Positions 10,443 through 22,981 of a stretch of 64,000 bases of DNA are shown here, one piece after another. The DNA comes from Erythroxylum novogranatense (lineage: Eukaryota > Streptophyta > Magnoliopsida > Malpighiales > Erythroxylaceae): positions 17,559,372 to 17,623,371 of the forward strand of contig CM057230.1 in the NCBI GenBank assembly GCA_029891385.1. Reading direction: 5' to 3'. The notes below the pieces were generated by a model. That model did not search any database. It saw nothing but the letters and a program-made list of their open reading frames with translations, and was not told where the DNA came from. Numbering within the stretch: position 1 is the first letter of the stretch; each line of letters opens with the position of its first letter. The position numbers were made by a program, and so were the translations under genes.

Positions 10443-13400
10443 TGTAACATCTCACCCCCTACTGGAAGGGTAAAGTAGTAAATTGGCATAGGATGAGATT
10501 GATAGGGATTTCTTAGTAATGTTCATGCATAATAGGATTGATACACAGTCACAATTGTGCACATGAAATTACTGTACATGCATACATGACATTCCCGGTT
10601 TGCGTGTCTAAGACAATTTTATTGGGATTAACGTGGTTAATGGGTTTGAAAAATTATTCTGAGTGCACCATAAATTTTTTCTATTTTAAGGGATTTTTAT
10701 GAATTTTTCTGGATTTTTCCGAAGAAAATTTCCGGACCGGAAAAATCACCAATTGGCGAACCGATCGATTTTCGGTAGCAAAAATTGCTACCCAATTGCA
10801 CTGTCTTATTGGGTATATTATTTTGGGATTAAAATTGGGGTCAATTGAGTTGATTGGGTTAGTTTTTGATCTGGATTAAAGAATTAATACTTTGACTTTT
10901 CTTTAAACTTTTGAACAAATCATATTTTGCCACCAAATGCCATCATTTAATGCTCCAAGTTGTTCCTATCGGTTTTGCATTGAAAAATTGAATAAAAAGA
11001 GCAAAAGTGGAGAGGTTTAGGCATTATCCGAAACTAGTTTCAAGTCTTCTCCTCCTTCATCGATTTTCTTCTTCTCTTTTCTCTTATCAAACCTTCCTTA
11101 ACTTTCTTCATACACTTAACTTACTTGCTTGCCTACCATGAAGACCACTCTCTTGCATGAGGTGAGAAGAAGGGGTTAGCAATTGTTAGGAAAGAATTGA
11201 AAAGAATTCAAGGTTGGAAGCTAATTAGGTAAGTTCTTTCATTAAGTTTTTAATGATGTCTTAAGTATGAATTTATGAATCATGGTAGGTAGAAACATTG
11301 AATGGGAGGTTTGGAGCACTTATTATGCTTAGGGTTGCATTAAATTAATGACTATAATGGTTTGAATTAATGGGTATAAGGTTAGGTTGAATTATGAATT
11401 GAAAGTAGTATGTTAGAAGTGGTTTTAGTTTGATTAGTGATGGCATATGGATGATTGATTTTACTTGGAAAGAAAGAATTAAGTGCTGCCAATTTTTGTG
11501 TATTAGCCCTAGTACATGTATAAATGGTATAAGAACTGATTTGTGTTCATTTGGATGTTTAATGATGTGTTAATGGCATTGGAAATGATAGAACTAAGGT
11601 TAACACCAAATCTGGAAAATTAGGGTTTTCACTGATTGTACTGTTGTTAGCATAACTAATTGTGTAGGAATGCAAATGAGGTGAGGTTTGTTCGCAATGA
11701 AACTTTGGGATGTTAGCTACATATTTGTGTGAAATAGGTTTTGTCAAATTGTAACTCTAAGAGGTTGAAATTTGGCTTGGAAAGTTACTGTTTTGACTTA
11801 GGTGAACAGTATCTAGATTAATAACTTGATTGTTTTGATGATTTTTCTAAATTATTTGAGAAGGAATTAGGACAAATGGACTAAATGAGAGTTAAATCCT
11901 ACATTGTTAGCTTTCCATTGCCACTGATCTTGCAATTTTTCGATCTGTATATTGGGAGATATGCACTGTGGAATGTTGACTGAATTTGAGCATTTGAAGG
12001 AAACCTAGCTGAAATGTCAATTTTGTGAACATTCTGATTAGAAACAATTTTAGTAATTTCTGTGAATTGAATTAGTTTAAGTGATCTTCTGAAGAGTTGT
12101 AGAGGAAACAATTATCTTGAAAATGATATATAGAATGCTATTTTTAGATAACAGAATTGAGACTTATGATTTTTCAAAGATTAGATTGAAGTTAGGTCAT
12201 GGACGTGTTGAACAGGGCAGTAACTTGCAGGACTGTTTTGAATTGGTTAATGATGGAATTTGATGCTGAGCCCTTCATGAGAAGTGTAGTACTATGTTTT
12301 ATCTTTTTATGGGTATAAAGCATGTAATTTTTCAACATTTGTACAAGGAGTTATACTGCTTGAAAAATCATTTTCCAATTTGAGTACTTTCAGGGGCAGC
12401 AGCCTTCGCTGAATTGTTTGACCTAGTTAGCCATTGAATTTGAATTTGGACTACCTATGAAAGTTGTAGATAACATTGTGAATTTACTGAGCATATTTAT
12501 TGTGTTATTTTTGACTGAGGAAATGAGTAGTTACTGATTTTGCAAAGTATTGCACTGTTTGAGAGGTTTTGAGTAGACAGTAGCTTTGATGGGATATTTG
12601 ACACCCTTGGGGTGAAATTGATTTTTATGGTCCTCATGAGAATAGTAGAGCTTTTCATGATCTTTCCAACAAGCTATGGGTTGTATTTTTCCGATTTGTG
12701 TGCTAAGAATCATTGTTGTTGGAAATTCGGATTGGAAATAGGAAAAAAAAGGGAAGGAAGTGAGGTAGAACCCCGTCAGATCGCGAGGGCGATGCCTCGC
12801 CCTCGCGAGGCGAGGTAAGTTGGCCCGGTCGCGAGGGCGACGCCTCGCCCTCGCGACGAAGCGAGGTGAGTCGGCCTCGCGAGGGCGACGTCTCGCCCCC
12901 GTGAGACAGACGCATATATGTATATATATATATTTATTTGGCATTAAGTGATCTAATTGTTTCTTTTGTCAATTTCTTTTCCGTCCGACGTCCGATTGAC
13001 CTGATTCTTGAGGCATCGGATTTGTAACATATTGAATTTCATTTTGTGAGAAATTGGGAAATTTTAGACGGGAAATTGACGTGGGTCCGGGTAGTTGTTT
13101 TGTGATCACTGTTTTATTTATTTTTGGACCGATTGAGGTCCAAATTGGGTGCTGTCAGTGGCTATAACTTTCTAATTTTTAGATGGAATTTTTATTATGG
13201 GAAAATTTTGGATTAGGGCCGGGAATGCCATGAACATGCATTATACACGTTTTAATTATCTCATGTGCATTGTTTGATATTTCTAACTATTCAGTTGGTA
13301 ATGTGTACTCATTTTAATTGTTATAGAGGCACAGTTGGAACGTCATCCCACGGACGTTGCAGAGACTTCCCGGCATTAGCTCGAAGTTATTAGGTGAGTA

Positions 13401-14587
13401 ACCTAGTTAGTTCCTCAACCTTTATGTGTTTAATAGTTTGCAATTATGCCATGTGGAGATAATGGAGGGTTATGTGTGTTTGATTTTGATTGATTTTGGA
13501 CCGTAGATGTCTAAAATATTTGGAATGTAATATCGAAGTGCTATTTGTGTGTAACTGTGCATGAGTGCTTCAATGAAATAATTTGTGAATATGAAATTTG
13601 TTAGTGACTGAATTATCGGACCGAAGGTCCGAAGGAATAAGAATTGGTCTTTGAAATGTAAAATGATTGTGAATGTGAATTGATACCTATACATTCATGT
13701 ATAAAGGCATGATCATATAAAGGCAGTTGTGACCGGAGGAGCCAATGTATTACAGAGCCTTAAGCTCAATGCCCCAGGGCTTCGTGCCCAACGTATTTTT
13801 AGAGCCACTGGCTCAACGCATCGAGGCATTCGGGCCCATGTATTCAGAGTCAGAGCTCAACATAATGTGCCCATCATTTGGATGAAGCCAGCACACGGTC
13901 ACAACAACGTAACGAAAATAGAAAAGTGTCACATGTGCATCGCATATACAAATGATAAGATGTGAATGGTATGAAAGGCGAAATGCCTTATAAATGTGAA
14001 ATAGAATGTATTGATCTTCTGAATGTGTTTGTATAACTATGATATAAATTGTATGTATATGCATGAGTTGAGTGAACCATCGATGATGGTTTCTCACTGA
14101 GTTCGCAAAACTCACCCAAAATTTGCAATTATTTTTCAGGACTCAGAAGAATACCCCGTTAGGCAACGGGCGTATAACATTTGTTGGTTATTGAAGTAGA
14201 GAAGAGATCGGGATCAGTTTTCGTCTGCATTAGTGTCCAATAGAATTGTATTCCAAAATGACTAATTGTATGTGTAATGGGCCAATGTGGTTCTGTTTTG
14301 AACATAAAATGGTTATTGTAATTTATGGTTGACTATTTGTAATAACTGAAACTGATTGTATTAACTGAAAATGTTTATCTATGCACGTTGATGCAAATTG
14401 TCTACTGTTTTCCGCGCACATGAGTGTAAATGAAAGAAAAAGGAAATGGCTCTGATGGAATGAATGTCCCAAAAAAAAATTTGTACTGAGTTTCGACTAA
14501 GTGATGTAGCATGTCACCCTTGCGGGGCACGGACTCGGATATCACCATTGATGTCGGGTTCGAGTCACGCGGGAATGGGGTGTTACA
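10443..14587 (+). repeat. Element A 3' LTR (complete, 4145 bp)
   Basis: Complete LTR, TGTAACATCTC to GGTGTTACA, collinear with 1-4077. It keeps the reading phase and word pattern of the family better than the 5' copy, which differs by many one-base indels downstream of ~2460. Non-coding. Confidence 0.94.
12779..12908. repeat. GC-rich hairpin array in element A 3' LTR
   Basis: Two perfect 12-bp-stem hairpins TCGCGAGGGCGA / TCGCCCTCGCGA at 12781-12808 (loop TGCC) and 12829-12856 (loop CGCC), then a decayed third unit at about 12878-12904. This is the fuller version of the block at 2220-2327. Confidence 0.92.
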
Positions 14588-15096
14588 CCATTATCTTAAC
14601 ACATATAGTGGCTAATAAGTTCTCAAGATGTTATAGTTTTCAGTTACATCATAATGCGATTTAACCATCTTACTGTTTCTAGAATATATAATGATCTTAT
14701 CAGTAGTTTTATCCATTAGGTATAACTTTGAAATATGGATTGTGCCAATATCTAAGTCCTTGTTAAGGTGTAAATGATGAAAATTCCAATTAAATAGCAT
14801 TGAATTGGGATTTTTTGTTTCAAAACATAAGCTAATAAAGCGAAAACGTTGAATTAAAAAGGAGGAGCAACTAAGCTTGGAAGAGTTTTGCAGGAAACAA
14901 GACCCTAATTTTGTTGAATCCAAAAAGATTATAATATGTTGATTTTGTTTATAATGTGTTTATTTGACTTATTGTTTATCTGTATTGTTTAGTAGGACTG
15001 ATAAATTAGTTTTAACTTCAGCTTCCCCTAAACAGTCAATTTGATAAATATTAAAATTCAAGTTTCAAGTTCAGATATTTAACTAATTTGAGGTGA
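14588..15096. other. AT-rich unannotated sequence
   Basis: Flank of element A. I see no gene, repeat or element boundary in it. Confidence 0.5.
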
Positions 15097-15312
15097 TTTA
15101 TGAGTGAATTACTAAAATTTATGACTTCTTAAGGCCCTTTAGAAAGTTCTCTACCAACTGAACCAAAGAACAAAGGTTATGCTTTGCATGATTTATATTG
15201 GAGTCTTTAACATCTCTACTGAACTTGGAATGAACAACTGGAGCGTTGAAAATCAATGAAAGAACTGACTAATTTTGCTCTTTAATATGGTTTTATTATA
15301 ATGCATTGAGCC
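15097..15312 (-). repeat. SINE-like repeat with tRNA-like head, copy 1
   Basis: Read on the minus strand it contains TTGGTTCAGTTGGTAGAG, a good pol III A-box/D-arm, followed by a worn B-box-like stretch. About 210 bp match 18030-18285, including the shared words GGTTTTATTA and GCGTTGAAAATCA. This copy lacks about 35 bp present in the other. A tRNA-derived SINE is the best reading, though conserved sequence also extends upstream of the head, which a standard SINE would not have. Confidence 0.5.
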
Positions 15313-15349
15313 AGCGAGAACTTATATCAATGCTTGGAAAGTAAAGATG

Positions 15350-16975
15350 GAGAAAAGGATAAATTAAGTTAGTGAGAGCTAGGGAATGAAAAATGATGGA
15401 CTTGGATCAAGTTTGTTATATAAAGGATAAAGTAGAACGGGCGTTTGTGGATGAAAATGATATCAAGAGAAGATGAAAAAGATACTTCTATAGCCTTTTT
15501 AATGAAGGTAGAGATGACATATTTTCCTTTGGGTGATCTTAACACTTGTGATAATTATCATAACTTCACTTGTTATTGGCAGATCATGAGAGAAGAAATT
15601 AAATGAGCTTTGAGGAAGATAAAGAGTAGAAGGACAATAGGACCTGAAGAGTTACCTATAGAGATCCGGAAGAGCTTAGGAGAGGAGAGTCTTACTTGAT
15701 TAACTAAGTTTTTAAATGTGATCCTCAATTATGTCAAAATGTCAGATGAGTGAAGACGTAGCATGCTAAGCTCTCACTAGGAATAAAGGGGATATCTAAA
15801 GTTTGGAGACATCAAACTACTCAGTCACACTATAAAGTTATAAGAGAGGGTAACTAAGAAAAGAGTCAGAAAAGGTGAACCTATTTCAGAGAACTAATTT
15901 GGTTTTATGCCAGGGATGTCTACAACAAAAACTTTACACCTCCTTAAATGATTGATGAAATATTATAGGGACAAATAGATGGACCTACATATAGTTTTTA
16001 TTGACTTAGAGAAAACTTATGATATGATACCTAAGGAAGTCATATAGAGGATGACATACATAAGGGTTATTTGGGATATGTCTAAAGGTGTTAAGAATAG
16101 AATAAGGAAGACAAGAGGAAATAAAATGTATTTTTATATCGATATCATATTACATTAAGGATCCCCGTGGAGCTCCTTCCTATTTACAATAGTTATGGAT
16201 GAACTCACCAAGAATATCCAAAGGAATGTACCTTGGAGTATGTTGTTTGTTGATAACATTATTTTAATGGATGAAACAAAAGAGGATGTTAATGTCAATC
16301 TAGAACTTTGGAGGGAAACAATTAAGTCGAAGGACTAAAATTTAGTGCATAGAGTGTAATTTTTTAGGTTATAGGATTGCACCAAATGTGGAGATAAAGA
16401 TTTCAGAAATTATATTGTTTTAAGTACCTTGGATTCATCGTATAAAGCTATGATGAGATAGATGATGATATAGCTCACCGTATCAAATCAAGGTGACTTA
16501 AGTAAAAGGGGCATATCATAAGTTTATGTAACAAAAAGATGCCACTCAAGCTAAAAAGTAAATTCAACCGTTTAACAATTAGACCGACTATGATCTATAA
16601 GACAAAGTATTGGCTATCAAACAGGTGCATGTTCATAAGTTAAGGGTAGCATAGATAATGATGCTTCGTTAAATGTGCAACTTTACAAAAAGAGATAAGG
16701 TCAAGAATGTAGTAGTAAGAGATAAGTTGGGGGTGACTAACATTAATGGTAAGTTAAGGAAGACAAGTTTTAGGTCAGAGATGATAAAAGGAGACTGCCT
16801 AACACCCCAGTAGTAAGATGTAAGAAGATTGTATTTAGAGATTATAAGAAAAGAAGAGGAAGAACTAAGAAGAATTGGAGAGAAGGGAGGAGGTGATTAG
16901 GTATGATATGGCCTTACCAGAGTTTACTGAAGACTTGGACCTTTAACAAAAACTTTGACGAATTAGGATATAGGT
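15350..16975 (+). pseudogene. Decayed RTE-clade LINE reverse transcriptase
   Basis: Translation in shifting plus-strand frames gives fragments typical of RTE-type non-LTR retrotransposon RTs. They include EIKxALRKIKSRRTIGPEE near 15600, NQFGFMPGMSTT near 15895, DLHIVFIDLEKTYDMIPKEV near 15980, FTIVMDELTKNIQ near 16180 and MLFVDNIILMDET near 16240. The catalytic box, normally FADD, reads FVDN, so one aspartate is lost. The C-terminal stretch (RRGRTKKNWREG near 16850) is also recognisable. Many stops and frameshifts make it dead. The 5' end, including the endonuclease, is missing, as is usual for truncated LINE copies. Confidence 0.85.
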
Positions 16976-17464
16976 AGAGGATCTTGTATAAAAAGGCCCT
17001 TTTTCTTTTCATAAAGAGGTCGTTCTCTTTTTGTAAGCCTTTTGCACTCTTTCTTTTTCTTTGTTTCTTATGTCTTGTAATTATCTTAATGACCTTCGTT
17101 GGTAATTTATGCCCTTGAGTTTATTTTTCCTTCTTTTTCAATTTCGTGTTTTGGTTTATTTACTTATTTGCTTTATTTCTTGTTTACTTACTTTAATATT
17201 TATTTTAATTTTGAATTTATTTATTTACTTTTACTTTTACTTTAATTTTAATTTAATTTATTTATACGATTATTTGTTCATGTATTTGATAATTATTTTT
17301 CCCTTGAAATAGTTTTTAATATTTTTTCTTGCCTTGTTTTTTTTAGGGACAATCATAAACAACTTCCCTATTAGTTGGAAGTAAAACTACGTACTACTGC
17401 ATTTTTGAACCCCCTACGTTTTAGTTAAATTTAAAAAAATATTGTGGTTATTGTTGAAATTATT
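16976..17464. other. T-rich low-complexity tract after the LINE
   Basis: Pyrimidine-rich then TTTATTTA-rich sequence from about 17010 to 17330. A 67-aa hydrophobic open frame here is produced by the T-richness and is not a credible gene. Confidence 0.6.
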
Positions 17465-17642
17465 GAATCTTATCTACTGAGTACCGTTGCCTTAACTCTG
17501 TGATGCACAGAACGATATATGTTTCCAACACGTAAAATAATTACGAGTCCATGTAAACATCTATTTATGGCTATCGTCTCCTCTTCTTAGATTATCCTTC
17601 TGCAAATCCAAAAAATCAACTTATCTTTAGCAAACACTTATA
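17465..17642 (+). promoter_or_regulatory. Orphan copy of the CYP82 upstream region
   Basis: About 180 bp align with the sequence just upstream of the P450 start codon (32788-32965). Shared words in order: GATGCACA, ATATGTTTC, AACACGT, AGTCCATG, AAACAT, TATTTA(A/T)GG, TCGTCTCC and CTTTAGCAAACA. The copy includes the TATA-like box and 5' leader, but no P450 coding sequence follows. It is the remnant of a second CYP82 copy whose body has been deleted or moved. Confidence 0.75.
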
Positions 17643-17750
17643 ATTACATTTTATTATTCTTAGTCTTATATATGGAAGATTAAATGATCTTTAGCAAACA
17701 CTTATAATTACATTTTATTATTCTTAGTCTTATATATGAAAGATTAAATG
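17623..17750. repeat. 64-bp tandem duplication
   Basis: Two adjacent copies of a 64-bp unit beginning ATCTTTAGCAAACACTTATA (17623 and 17687), differing at about one base. It starts within the leader of the orphan CYP82 upstream copy. Confidence 0.92.
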
Positions 17751-18029
17751 ATCTTTTCTTTTATTAGTTGTGGTTATTGTTTATATAAAAAAAAAATATT
17801 ACTTAAAAGAAAGAGAGTTATTATTTTAAATTTATAATATTATAATTTTGAACACATAGTTGATAAAAATTAAAATTATATAAAATTAAAATAATTAGGA
17901 ACTATTTATAATTTTAGTATTTAATATTGACTGATATCGACACTGTATTATACCAAAATTAAATACAATGTCACTTCCATTATGAATTATCATTGTTGCC
18001 GACTAATATGAAGTCTCATAGTGAATTTT

Positions 18030-18285
18030 TAGAGATTCAAATTTATGACCTGTCAAGGCCCTTGATAGAGTTCTCTACCAAAATGGACCAAAGCTTATTG
18101 GCTTGTGCCAAAGGCTGTGCCTTGCATGATTCAGCTGCAGTCATGTACTTTAGAATGACTGTATAACTGGCGTTGAAAATCACTAATACAGCGTTAATGA
18201 GTGCTCTTCGGTTCAAATGAAAGAACCAACTAATTTTGGTGGGGGATTCTGACATGGTTTTATTAGTTAATGCATAATTGTTATT
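18030..18285 (-). repeat. SINE-like repeat with tRNA-like head, copy 2
   Basis: Minus-strand head TTTTGGTAGAGAAC followed by GGTCATAAATTTGAATC, spaced like pol III A and B boxes. It matches copy 1 at 15097-15312. A 103-aa minus-strand open frame covers it, but the other copy has no such frame and the peptide shows no family signature, so it is not called as a gene. Confidence 0.5.
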
Positions 18286-18390
18286 GCAAATTTTAAAAAA
18301 AAAAGTTGTCATAAATGATAAAAATATATATTGTAAATTAAATTTTTTATTCAAAAGTCATTAATATTATAAATAATAAAAATAAAATAT

Positions 18391-18820
18391 TTTTATTCAA
18401 CTTTGGAAAAGACCAACTGGATTAATTAATATTTCATACATTATATAAATCTAAATAACAATAAACAATAGTAACATTTAATTTTATTCAACTTTGGAAA
18501 AGACCAACTGGATTAATTATTTTATTTTTATTTTTATTTTTCGGAGAAACTCAGAGGTGGAAGATACCTCTCTCATTCAACCATGCACTATCTCACAAAT
18601 GGCCATGGCGAGGCGATCTCATCATCGAGTACCAACTAGCTTCTCCATCTATAAAGAAACCTCTACCGCTTCCACGCTTACAAGAAATTTAAGATTAATC
18701 GAACTTGAGACTTAACCAAAAGTCAAGCTCCGCTCTTAACCATCAAGCCATACCCCTTAAGGGCTTAATTAATATTTCATACATTATATAAACCTAAATG
18801 ACAATAAACAATGGTAACAA
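18391..18820. repeat. 91-bp tandem duplication, second copy split by a SINE
   Basis: The unit starting TTTTATTCAACTTTGG occurs at 18391 and 18482. Its distal part (ATATTTCATACATTATATAA ...) follows at once in the first copy but only after 18771 in the second. The distal parts differ at about three bases. The interruption is the SINE at 18520-18764. Confidence 0.9.
18520..18764 (-). mobile_element. tRNA-derived SINE (245 bp) with 7-bp target duplication
   Basis: On the minus strand it begins GCCCTTAAGGGGTATGG. It carries an A-box (TGGCTTGATGGTTAAGAG) and a B-box (AAGTTCGATTAATC), and ends in a degenerate A-rich tail of repeated AAAAAT. It is flanked by TTAATTA (18513-18519 and 18765-18771). 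The first tandem copy nearby (18421-18430) shows the same site without the insert. The short plus-strand open frame inside it is not a gene. Confidence 0.85.
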
Positions 18821-19138
18821 AAATCTGAATGAAATGATATGTTTTTGTTTCTGACATCGGTTTTCCTACGAAGACGACTTTTTCTGTGGACAGCCTTTCT
18901 CTATCCTTTGTTCATTTTTCCTCGGAAGACGATGTTTTCTTTGAGAGCGTTCTTCTACACACTTTGTCATTAGGATGCTGTTGATTTGAACAAACTATCT
19001 ACAGAGTAGCAAGTTGCTTCGGGCGTCTCTTGTAGACTTATACGCAGCAGTTTCAATATTCAATATTGGAGGCGCCATAAGTTGAAAATAGTTCGAAAGA
19101 TACGCTGATTGATGCATACCGCAATTGCATGTAGGCTC
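18821..19138. other. Unannotated sequence
   Basis: No gene or element recognised. It contains two related stretches, TCCTACGAAGACGA and TCCTCGGAAGACGA, near 18862 and 18921. Confidence 0.4.
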
Positions 19139-19466
19139 TGTTAGATTATTTTTCGTAAGTGTGACATATATCACTTTATTTCATTCTAATATAAAGTAAG
19201 TTCAAAATAATAGTTATTGGATTTGTTAAAAACATTAAAGTCGTTATTTAATAAAGAAACTCTTTCATCTCGAAAAGAAACGTTTACAAATATTAAAACA
19301 TACATAATCTTGCACTATTGAAAAGATCGAAGCAAGGAAAAAAGATGAGAGTGAATAAGATTATAAGAATATGGATCAAGCATAGTATTTTTCTATTTTT
19401 TTTATAACACTAATGTTAGAATTTAAAGGTGTTGAATTAATTGTATCATAGATATAGATAAATTCT

Positions 19467-22400
19467 ATGTCACATATTATACAGGGATTCCTTTTGATTC
19501 AAAGCATAAACAGAACTAACAAGTTTCTGTATATGGGTAACAGAATAAAGGCACGAATAGAAGGAATAGGGATGTACAGATTGATCTTAGACATTGGTTG
19601 TAGTTTAGATTTTGAAAAGTGCCTTTATGTTCTTGAATGTTCTACAAATTTAGTTTCTGTTAGTAAGTTGGATCAAATAGTTTTTAATTTCAATGTTGGA
19701 AACGGTGTTTTTTTCCTTTGTATAAACGACAGTACTATTATGATTCTAGTACATTAATAAATGGTTTATATCATTTCAACCATGATTTTAATTATTATGA
19801 ATCTTTGTTTCATGTTGAGCATAACATTGGTAATAAATGTAGTGCAAATAATGAATACTCTGCATACTTATGGCATCAAAAGTTAGGCCATATATCTAGA
19901 GAAAGGGTAATGAGGTTAGTGAAAGGTGAAATCTTACCTCAACTAGATTTTACTGATTGGAATGTGTGTGCGGATTGCATTAAAGGCAAGCAAACCAAAC
20001 ACATATCTAAGAATTCAGCCATAAGAAGTACTGAGTTACTTGAATTAATACACACTGATATATGTGATCCATTTCATGTCCCATATTGGAGTGGTGCAAA
20101 GTATTTTATCACCTTTATTAATGACTATTCACATTATTATTATCTCTATTTATAGCATGAAAAGTCTCAATTAGTAGAAATTTTTTAGATGTTCATTAAT
20201 GAGGTAGAAAAGTAGTAAGATAGAAAAGTGAAAGTCGTAAGGTTTGATAGAGGTGATGAATATTATGGTAAATATGATGAGAACAGACAATGTCCAGGTC
20301 TATCTGCAAAATTTCTTAAAAGTCGGGACATTTGTGCAGAATATATAATGTCTTGTACACTATAAAAAAATGGTGTAGTTGAAAGGTATAATCATCCTCT
20401 TATGGATATGGTTAAAAGTATGTTAAGTTACACAAATATAACTTTATCTTTATGGATGTATGCATTAAAAACAGCCACATATATATATCTACTTAATAGG
20501 GTTCCTAGTAAAGTCATTCTTGTGACACCTTATAAATTGTGGACAGGTAAGAAACCTAGCTTGAGGCACCTATATGTTTGGGGTTGATGCAAGAACCATT
20601 AGTGAGTACTTTATCAGTTATCCTTAAAAGTCCAAAGAGTGCATATTTTATTGTCCTAACCATGATACAAGAATAGTTGACTTTGGTAATGCTAGGTTTA
20701 TTGAAAATAGACAAATTAATGGGAGTGGGGAACCACAAAAGGTGGATATTCAAGAGATTCAGATGAAAAATCCTTCATCTAGTGTCTCTTCTCAAGTTGT
20801 TGTTGCTCTTGTTGTATCATAATCACGCAACATAGCGGAAGAACAAGTTAATATTCCAAACCCACAAGAAGTGAATATCAATAATGAACCAGTAAATAAC
20901 GTACAAGTCATAAATAATCAAGTGATACCACAAGAAATAGTATTGCAAAGGTCTATAAGGGAGAAAAGACCAACTATATCATATGACTATATGGTGTATT
21001 CACTTAAGCATGAGTGTGACTTAAGAATTGATAAAGATCTAGTCTCATTTAAAGAAGTCATGAAATGTAATGATTCTGAAAAGTGGCTCAATGATATGAA
21101 AGAAGAGTTAAAATCTATGGATGATAATTAAGTATGGGAATTAGTTGAGTTACCTGAAGGCTCAAAGCATAGGGGCTGTAAATGGGTTTTTAAGACCAAA
21201 AGGGACTTGAAAGGTAATATTGAAAGGTACAAAGCCAGACTTGTAGCCAAAGATTATACTTAAAAGGATAGCATTGAATTTAAAGAAACTTTCTCTGCAG
21301 TTTCAAAGAAGGACTCTTTAAGAATTGTTATGGCATTAGCAGTTCATTATAATTTAGAGTTTCATCAAATGAATGTAAAGACCGCTTTTTGAATGGTGAC
21401 TTAGTAGAAGAAGTTTAGGTAGACCAACTGAAAAGTTTTGTGATTGCAGAAAAGGAAAATATGGTGCGTAAATTAAAGAAGTCAATGTCTGGTTTAAAAC
21501 AAGCTTCCTGACAGTGTTATCTTAAGTTCAATGATACCATTACCTCTTATGGTTTTATAGAGAACACTATTGATAGGTGTATCTATATGAAGGTCAGTGG
21601 GAGCAGGTTCATTATTTTGGTACTATATGTTAACGATATTCTTTTAACTGCTGATGATTTGGGCTTGTTACATGATGTAATGAAATTTCTCTCTAATAAT
21701 TTTGAAATAAAAGATATAAATAGGCATCCTATGTGATTGGAAAAGAAATATTCCGTGACAGGACATAAGGATTGTTATTATCTCAAAAAGGATATATCAA
21801 TAAAGTATTAAAGAGATTTAGGATAGAAAAATGCTTAGCAGGGGTAGTTCCAATTCAGAAAAGGGATAAATTTAGTGAAATGCAATGTCCCAAGAATGAT
21901 TTAGAAAGAAAGGAAATGGAATCTATTCCATATGCATCTGTAGTTAGGAGTTTGGTGTATATTTAGACTTGTTTTTAGCTAGATATCAATTTTGCTATTG
22001 GAATATTCGGCCGATATCAAAATAATCCCATATTGGATCACTGGAAAGCTGCAAAAAAAAAAAGTATTTACAAGGCACCAATGATTACATGCTCACATAT
22101 AGAAAATCATATCATTTAGAAGTGATCGGTTATTCAGATTCAGACTATGCTAATTGTGTAGACTTAAGGAAATCTACTTTTGATTATCTATTCCAATTAG
22201 CAGGAGGGGCAATTTCTTGAAAGAGTGGAAAGCAGTCTGTCATTGTTACTTCCACTATAAAGGCTGAATTTGTGGCATGCATTAAGGCCAATATTCAAGC
22301 ATTATGGTTGCAAAACTTTGCCTTAGGCTAGGTATTATCGACAATATAGCTAGATCACTAAGAATTTATTGTGATAATTTCGCAGGTGTCTTCTTCTCTA

Positions 22401-22606
22401 AAAATGATAAGTACTATAAAGGTGCTAAACACATGGATTTGAAATACTTGTTAGCCAAAGAAAAAGTGTAAAAATATAAAATGTTAATTGAGCATATTAA
22501 AACTAATCTAATGGTAGCGGATCCGTTAACTAAAGGATTACCGCCTAAAACATTTACTGACTATGTTAAAAGGATGGGCATTATAGATAAGTCCTTGTTA
22601 GCATAA
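19467..22606 (+). pseudogene. Decayed copia pol (protease end, integrase, RT, RNase H)
   Basis: Pieces in at least three plus-strand frames, in normal copia order. They are NLVSVSKLD after the protease (~19645), the GAG-pre-integrase motif YLWHQKLGHISRERVMRLV with CADCIKGK (19865-19985), and IHTDICDPFHVP with ITFINDYSHYYYLYL in the integrase core (20047-20152). These are followed by the degraded FDRGDEYYG (~20245), YKARLVAKDYT (~21228) and VLYVNDILLTADD (~21620). The RT active site reads YVND instead of YVDD. RNase H ends with ADPLTKGLPPKTF before a stop at 22604-22606. Several frameshifts and stops; gag is absent. Non-functional. Confidence 0.9.
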
Positions 22607-22981
22607 GATCGTATTATATATGTACATATGTTTGGATATTTGCTATTAGTGTTTTGACAATTATGAATTCAATTAATTTTAAGTTTTTGTTGTTTGTTAG
22701 TTGTCACATTATGTTGTGTACACGCATTGTTTTATTGTGATGACAAATTATGTTTTGATCAAAAATATTAAAAGTTGAGAATTATAGTGCTTCTCAATTA
22801 CAATTATTTTGAGTTAAGATAATTGTGTGATACATGGAAGGAATCATATAGTTAGATGACTTATGACTGCCATGATCCCATTATTTCAATTTATTCAAGT
22901 TTTATGGCTTGACATATTCAATATATGGTGCACACTTGTGTTGTTGGATCATCAAGTCGTAACATAGGCTAAGTGGGAGAT

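Noticed and set aside
17109..17312. 67-aa hydrophobic peptide as a membrane protein
   Set aside because: Product of TTTATTTA-rich low-complexity DNA.
18043..18354. 103-aa minus-strand open frame as a possible gene
   Set aside because: It overlaps the SINE-like repeat; the related copy at 15097-15312 has no such frame and the peptide has no recognisable motif.
18700..18760. tRNA gene on the minus strand
   Set aside because: A- and B-box-like words are present, but no acceptor stem closes and the sequence continues into a SINE body with an A-rich tail.
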